From Halobacteriales archaeon (lineage in GTDB: Archaea > Thermoplasmatota > SW-10-69-26 > JACQPN01 > JAIVGT01): 9,571 nucleotides of DNA. The position numbers and the translations under genes were made by a program. Below are positions 6,533-9,571 of the stretch, piece by piece. The notes under the pieces are model-generated. The model saw nothing but the letters and a program-made list of their open reading frames with translations, was not told the DNA's origin and ran no database searches. Each line of letters opens with the position of its first letter. The stretch's first letter is position 1. The stretch is taken from assembly GCA_020201485.1 (NCBI GenBank), contig JAIVGT010000018.1, forward strand, positions 1 through 9,571, in the 5' to 3' direction.

Positions 6533-6542
6533 ACCTATAAGC
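6533..6542. promoter_or_regulatory. TATA box in the divergent rnp2 / zinc-ribbon gene gap
   Basis: CCTATAAGC (plus strand, AAACCTATAAGCC) is the only AT-rich spot in the 121 bases between the divergent starts at 6447 and 6569. For the plus-strand gene, transcription would start near 6563, about six bases before its ATG, so that mRNA would be nearly leaderless. Read on the minus strand it is GGCTTATAGGTTT, also a fair TATA box, which would start an rnp2 message near 6512 with a leader of about 65 bases. The plus-strand use is the better supported. Confidence 0.6.
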
Positions 6543-6568
6543 CCGGCCGGCGGCATCGCCCGGCCCAC

Positions 6569-6775
6569 ATGGCAGCCCGGAAGCTCACCGCGGTCTGCCG
6601 CGACTGCGGCGAGGTCATGCACGTCGACCTCACGCTCGTGAAGCCGGGCAGCCCCGTCGCCTGCCCCGGATGCGGCCTGTTCGCGTCGAACCTGCCGGCG
6701 CTCCCGCAGCCCGGCCGCCCCGGCCCGAGCACGACGCGCGCCGCACCGGCCCGCGCCGGCGCCCGGGCGCGTTGA
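6569..6775 (+). CDS. Small double-CxxC (zinc-ribbon-like) protein, function unknown
   Basis: A 68-residue protein with two CxxC pairs, CRDC (Cys10, Cys13) and CPGC (Cys32, Cys35), spaced as in a small zinc ribbon, followed by a Pro/Ala/Arg-rich tail (about 45-68) that is likely disordered. I do not recognise the family. The spacing and size recall small zinc-ribbon proteins of archaea that bind nucleic acids or partner proteins, but no function can be given. A TATA box about 30 bases upstream and no Shine-Dalgarno point to a leaderless message. Its codon use resembles the neighbours. It lies between the superoperon and metK, transcribed away from rnp2; metK follows on the same strand after 117 bases with its own TATA-like box. 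Confidence 0.65.
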   Translation: MAARKLTAVCRDCGEVMHVDLTLVKPGSPVACPGCGLFASNLPALPQPGRPGPSTTRAAPARAGARAR

Positions 6776-6796
6776 CCATCGCAGCGCGTTCCGGCT

Positions 6797-6827
6797 CGCG
6801 GGCAGCGGCTCGGCCCTCCACGCGCAT
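6797..6827. repeat. 31-base copy of the pcc1 start region
   Basis: This stretch matches 1466-1495 in the same orientation: 16 identical bases (CGCGGGCAGCGGCTCG), a 2- versus 3-base difference, then 12 identical bases (CTCCACGCGCAT). At 1466-1495 it covers the first ten codons of pcc1 on the minus strand; here it lies in the gap between the small zinc-ribbon gene and metK. It could be a short dispersed repeat or a remnant of duplication. Chance is less likely but cannot be ruled out in such biased DNA. Confidence 0.5.
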
Positions 6828-6854
6828 GCGCCGGCTGCATGGCCGAGCGCGATA

Positions 6855-6865
6855 CCTATTCATAG
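6855..6865 (+). promoter_or_regulatory. TATA-like box of metK
   Basis: CCTATTCATAG is the AT-rich island in a GC-rich gap. Its centre is about 33 bases before the metK ATG, so transcription should begin within about 5-10 bases of the start codon. With no Shine-Dalgarno in front of metK, this suggests a leaderless message. Confidence 0.55.
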
Positions 6866-6892
6866 CCCGAGCCGGGTAGCCCGCTGAGCGAC

Positions 6893-8089
6893 ATGGCGGC
6901 GCGCACGTACCTCTTCACCAGCGAGTCGGTCACCGAGGGGCACCCCGACAAGCTCGCCGACCAGGTCAGCGACGGCGTCCTCGACGCCATCCTGCGCGAG
7001 GACCCGCTCGGCCGCGTCGCGTGCGAGACGACGCTCACCACCGGGCTCTGCCTCGTCGCGGGCGAGATCACCACCGACGCCTACGTGGACATCCCGCAGG
7101 TCGTGCGCAAGACCATCCAGGGCGTGGGCTACACGAGCGGGGCCATGGGGCTCGACTACGAGACGGTCGGCGTGCTCACGAGCATCACCGAGCAGAGCCC
7201 GGACATCAAGCAGGGCGTGGACGTGCTCGGGGCCGGGGACCAGGGCCTGATGTTCGGCTACGCCAGCGACGAGAGCGAGGCGCACGCCGCGACGCAGGGC
7301 GCGTTCATGCCCCTGCCAATCCTCCTCGCGCACAACCTGGCGCGCCGCCTGACCGAGGTGCGCAAGTCCGGGCAGCTCAAGTACCTCCGGCCCGACGGCA
7401 AGAGCCAGGTCACGCTCGAGTACCGCGACGGCGTGCCCGTGCGCGCCGACGGCGTCGTGCTCGCGGCGCAGCACAGCCCGGAGGTCGAGACGGAGAAGCT
7501 GCGCGAGGACGTGAAGAAGCACGTCATCGGCAAGGTGTTCCCGAAGGGCTTCCTCGACGGCAACACGAAGCACTACATCAACCAGACCGGGCGCTTCGTG
7601 CGCGGCGGTCCGTACGCCGACACCGGGCTCACCGGGCGCAAGATCATCGTGGACACGTACGGCGGCGCGGCCCCGCACGGCGGCGGCGCGTTCAGCGGCA
7701 AGGACCCGACGAAGGTGGACCGCAGCGCGTGTTACGCCGCGCGCTGGGCGGCGAAGAACATCGTCGCGGCGGGGCTGGCGCGCCGCGCGCAGATCCAGCT
7801 CGCCTACTGCATCGGCTACGCCCAGCCGGTAAGCGTGTACATCGACACCTTCGGCTCGGCCGCGCCCGGCGTGAAGGATGAGCAGCTCGAGGCGGCGGTG
7901 CGCAAGGTGTTCGACTTCAGCCCGGCCGGCATCATCAAGGCCCTCGACCTGCGCCAGCCCATCTACCAGCAGACCGCCGCGTACGGGCACTTCGGCCGCA
8001 CGGACATCGACGTGAGCTGGGAGCGGCTCGACAAGGTCGCGGCGCTGCGCAAGGAGCTGAAGGGCGCGAAGTTCCTGCGCGACGCGTGA
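6893..8089 (+). CDS. metK: S-adenosylmethionine synthase, bacterial/eukaryotic type (MetK)
   Basis: MetK makes S-adenosylmethionine from methionine and ATP in the cytosol. The 398-residue protein has the full set of marks of the bacterial/eukaryotic family: [20 protein letters not shown] (8-27) with the GHPDK methionine/ATP loop, [11 protein letters not shown] (57-67), the signature [12 protein letters not shown] (113-124), and [16 protein letters not shown] (263-278), the glycine-rich phosphate-binding signature. Three-domain length is normal (bacterial MetK is about 380-400). Most archaea instead use a divergent synthase family with little similarity, so this is notable. Codon and base use look like the neighbours, so any transfer is old. 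The ATG at 6893 fits the family start; there is no Shine-Dalgarno, and a TATA-like box sits about 33 bases ahead. Confidence 0.97.
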   Translation: MAARTYLFTSESVTEGHPDKLADQVSDGVLDAILREDPLGRVACETTLTTGLCLVAGEITTDAYVDIPQVVRKTIQGVGYTSGAMGLDYETVGVLTSITEQSPDIKQGVDVLGAGDQGLMFGYASDESEAHAATQGAFMPLPILLAHNLARRLTEVRKSGQLKYLRPDGKSQVTLEYRDGVPVRADGVVLAAQHSPEVETEKLREDVKKHVIGKVFPKGFLDGNTKHYINQTGRFVRGGPYADTGLTGRKIIVDTYGGAAPHGGGAFSGKDPTKVDRSACYAARWAAKNIVAAGLARRAQIQLAYCIGYAQPVSVYIDTFGSAAPGVKDEQLEAAVRKVFDFSPAGIIKALDLRQPIYQQTAAYGHFGRTDIDVSWERLDKVAALRKELKGAKFLRDA

Positions 8090-8219
8090 CTTTCCCTGGC
8101 GGCGAGGAGCGCATCGGCCGGCCGCTCGCCGCGACCTTCCGGCGTTGCAGGATCCGCGCAAAGTGTTCGTCCGGCGCGAGCGCGTGCCGCGCGCACACGA
8201 CTGCGCGCCGATCGGGGCG

Positions 8220-9101
8220 CTACGGCAGCCCGGCGAACGCACCGAAGACGCCGCCGTCGTTGGGCAGCGGGAGGAGCGTGGGCTGGCCGATCGGCGTGAT
8301 GTAGGTGGGGATGTCGAGGTGCCACGTGCCCGGCGCGCCCGTGGCGAGGTCGAAGAAGACCACGTTCCGCGTGCTGCCGTCGGGCGCCACCCAGTGCACG
8401 TTGTGCTGCGCGTCGGGGAAATGGCCCACGGTGAGCGCGCGGTACACCCGGCCCGCGCCGGGGTAGGGCGTGCTGCACGCCTGCAGGACCTCGCTGCTGA
8501 AGCCCTCGGCCTCGGCGCGCACGTTCACCTGGCAGGCGAAGCCGCTCTCGCTCACGGGCTGCAGGGGCCCGCGCTCGACCCGCGTCGCGACCACGTCGCG
8601 CGGCAGCACTGCGCCCGTGCCGCTGTGCGTCTCCGTCGCGCCGAGCACGACGACCCGGTACGTGCCCGGGCCGAGCGTGAGGTCGCCTCCGGCAGCCGCG
8701 GCCTCGCAGCCGCCCAGGTCGCCCGCGCCCAGGCGCAGCACGTTCGCGCCCGCGTCCAGCTCGATGCCATACGGGTAGAGGGAGAAGCCGGGCGTGAGCA
8801 GGTTGTTCCCCGCGCTGTCCTCCACGAAGGCCGCGGCCATGGCGCGCTCGCTGAAGAACCCGTAGAACCCGCCGGTGGGCGAGAACGCCGCGCCGACCTC
8901 GGCCCAGAACGTGCTCGTGAACGTGTGGTCCGTGGTGAACGTCACGCGCAGCCACTCCCCACCGGCCGCGGTGACGAGTTGCGTGCCCTGGATGAAGTCC
9001 GGGACCGGGCAAGGGCCGGCGCCGGGCAAGGCGACGGAGCCGGCCGGGGGCAGGGCCATCAGGCAAGCGACCGCGAGGACGAGCGGGACGAGGGCGCGCA
9101 T
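8220..9101 (-). CDS. Secreted protein of unknown function
   Basis: A 293-residue protein with a clear signal peptide: MRALV, a hydrophobic core, and a likely signal-peptidase site after SVA at 22-24. There is no later membrane segment. The mature chain has four cysteines (31, 132, 190, 209) that could make two disulfides, and is rich in Gly, Thr, Val and Phe, suggesting beta-sandwich domains. LGPGTYRVVVLG (143-154) and GAPGTWHLDI (255-264) look like strands of pre-peptidase (PPC)-type or similar extracellular beta domains; this is a weak pattern match. Unlike the secreted protein at 1-599, it has no N-glycosylation sequons. The ATG at 9101 lies 49 bases after trmY on the same strand; no Shine-Dalgarno or clear TATA box was found. 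Gap 8090-8219 to metK shows no gene and no T-rich terminator. Confidence 0.75.
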   Translation of the reverse strand: MRALVPLVLAVACLMALPPAGSVALPGAGPCPVPDFIQGTQLVTAAGGEWLRVTFTTDHTFTSTFWAEVGAAFSPTGGFYGFFSERAMAAAFVEDSAGNNLLTPGFSLYPYGIELDAGANVLRLGAGDLGGCEAAAAGGDLTLGPGTYRVVVLGATETHSGTGAVLPRDVVATRVERGPLQPVSESGFACQVNVRAEAEGFSSEVLQACSTPYPGAGRVYRALTVGHFPDAQHNVHWVAPDGSTRNVVFFDLATGAPGTWHLDIPTYITPIGQPTLLPLPNDGGVFGAFAGLP

Positions 9102-9150
9102 GGGCCAAGACCCGGGTTGCGCGGGGATGAACCTTGGCTGGAGAGCCGCG

Positions 9151-9571
9151 TCAGGTGCCCGGGGCCATCGTGGCCGGGCTCGGCCCCTGGGCGCGGTCCA
9201 GGTAGTTCTGCGCGATGGTGATGGCCTGGTCCGCGTGCACGGCGAGCGGGCCGATGCTGATCTGCGTCGCGCCCGCCTTGCGCACGGCGCCGATCTCCGC
9301 GTCCGTGAAGCCCTTGTCGTCGCCGAGGATGAACACGGTGTTGCCGCTCGGCTTCCACAAGTGCAGGTCCTGGCCGCCTTCCTCCAGGAGCACGAGCTCG
9401 CGGCCCTTGAGCCGCTCCAGCACCTGGTCGAGCTTCATCTTGCTCACGGCGATGCCGGGCGTGCTCTGCAGCCACGCGGCGCTGCCCGGTTGGAGGGCGA
9501 GGGCCTTCTTGAACAGCGCCGCGGTCGTGCGCTCGTCCGGGTTGAGGTGGCGCAGGCGCTCGCCCTGGATC
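9151..9571 (-). CDS. trmY: tRNA (pseudouridine(54)-N1)-methyltransferase TrmY, partial (N-terminus off the right edge)
   Basis: TrmY is an archaeal SPOUT enzyme that uses S-adenosylmethionine to methylate pseudouridine 54 in the T-arm of tRNA. About 139 residues are present, open to the edge; some 60 N-terminal residues are missing compared with the Methanocaldococcus protein. The visible part follows that protein well: GERLRHLNPDERTTAALFKKAL, WLQSTPGIAV, then VFILGDDKGFTDAE and ISIGPLAVHADQAITIAQNYLD, which form the knotted cofactor site. The short end (RAQGPSPATMAPGT) is not conserved. A GTG at 9447 inside the frame is not the start, since family sequence continues upstream. It supplies a reason for methyl-donor need near metK, but it lies on the opposite strand and no operon link is shown. 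Confidence 0.9.
   Translation of the reverse strand, partial: IQGERLRHLNPDERTTAALFKKALALQPGSAAWLQSTPGIAVSKMKLDQVLERLKGRELVLLEEGGQDLHLWKPSGNTVFILGDDKGFTDAEIGAVRKAGATQISIGPLAVHADQAITIAQNYLDRAQGPSPATMAPGT

Noticed and set aside
8090..8219. Possible terminator or small gene between metK and the convergent secreted-protein gene
   Set aside because: No T-rich run, no convincing hairpin and no open frame with protein-like composition.
6860..8242. 460-codon open frame on the minus strand opposite metK
   Set aside because: It mirrors metK codon structure, has Arg/Ala/Leu/Val-rich content and no family features; metK is certain.
7963..9108. 381-codon minus-strand open frame overlapping the secreted protein at 8220-9101
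   Set aside because: The 8220-9101 frame has a proper signal peptide and balanced composition; the longer frame is Arg/Ala/Gly-rich and runs into metK.
9104..9138. Inverted repeat GCCAAG/CTTGGC between trmY and the secreted-protein gene
   Set aside because: Only six-base arms with a 23-base loop and no T-run; not enough to call a terminator or regulatory hairpin.
1..9571. CRISPR array, tRNA/rRNA genes, insertion sequences or a defence system
   Set aside because: No regularly spaced repeats, no tRNA-like TTCGA arm with matching stems, no transposase, terminal repeats or defence domains were seen on either strand.

Overview
The window is a very GC-rich (roughly 70% by eye) piece of archaeal chromosome. 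Archaeal markers are plain: proteasome alpha subunit, SBDS/Sdo1, the exosome subunits Rrp4/Rrp41/Rrp42, ribosomal protein L37Ae, RNA polymerase subunit Rpo12, KEOPS subunit Pcc1, prefoldin beta and the tRNA methyltransferase TrmY. TATA boxes sit 20-40 bases before several genes. The start of the proteasome alpha subunit is almost the same as the one I remember from Thermoplasma, and small secreted proteins flank the core. A Thermoplasmatota-like euryarchaeon is my best guess, but this rests on recollection, not on a search.

Layout. Positions 1-599 (minus) hold the 5' two thirds or so of a gene for a secreted, probably beta-propeller protein that runs off the left edge. Positions 714-6447 (minus) are the archaeal exosome/proteasome superoperon, read right to left: rnp2 (Pop5-like RNase P protein), psmA, sbds, rrp4, rrp41, rrp42, then a 178-base break with a clear TATA box, then rpl37ae, rpoP, pcc1, pfdB. 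Most joints are tight: 4-base or 1-base stop/start overlaps or gaps of 2-10 bases. To the right, two plus-strand genes follow: a 68-residue double-CxxC protein (6569-6775) and metK (6893-8089). Both look leaderless or nearly so. Then come two more minus-strand genes: a secreted protein of unknown function (8220-9101) and the C-terminal two thirds of trmY (9151-right edge).

How the genes fit together. The superoperon joins RNA processing and decay (RNase P, exosome), protein turnover and folding (20S proteasome, prefoldin), ribosome recycling/maturation (SBDS, L37Ae), transcription (Rpo12) and tRNA t6A modification (Pcc1 of KEOPS). MetK makes S-adenosylmethionine, the methyl donor used by TrmY and many others.

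Most of the window is conserved housekeeping DNA. I do not see a defence system, mobile element, CRISPR array or RNA gene. The points worth a second look are the bacterial-type MetK in an archaeal setting, a charged tail on L37Ae, an N-terminal extension on Pcc1 whose DNA is repeated upstream of metK, a structured stretch before psmA, and the uncharacterised small and secreted proteins.
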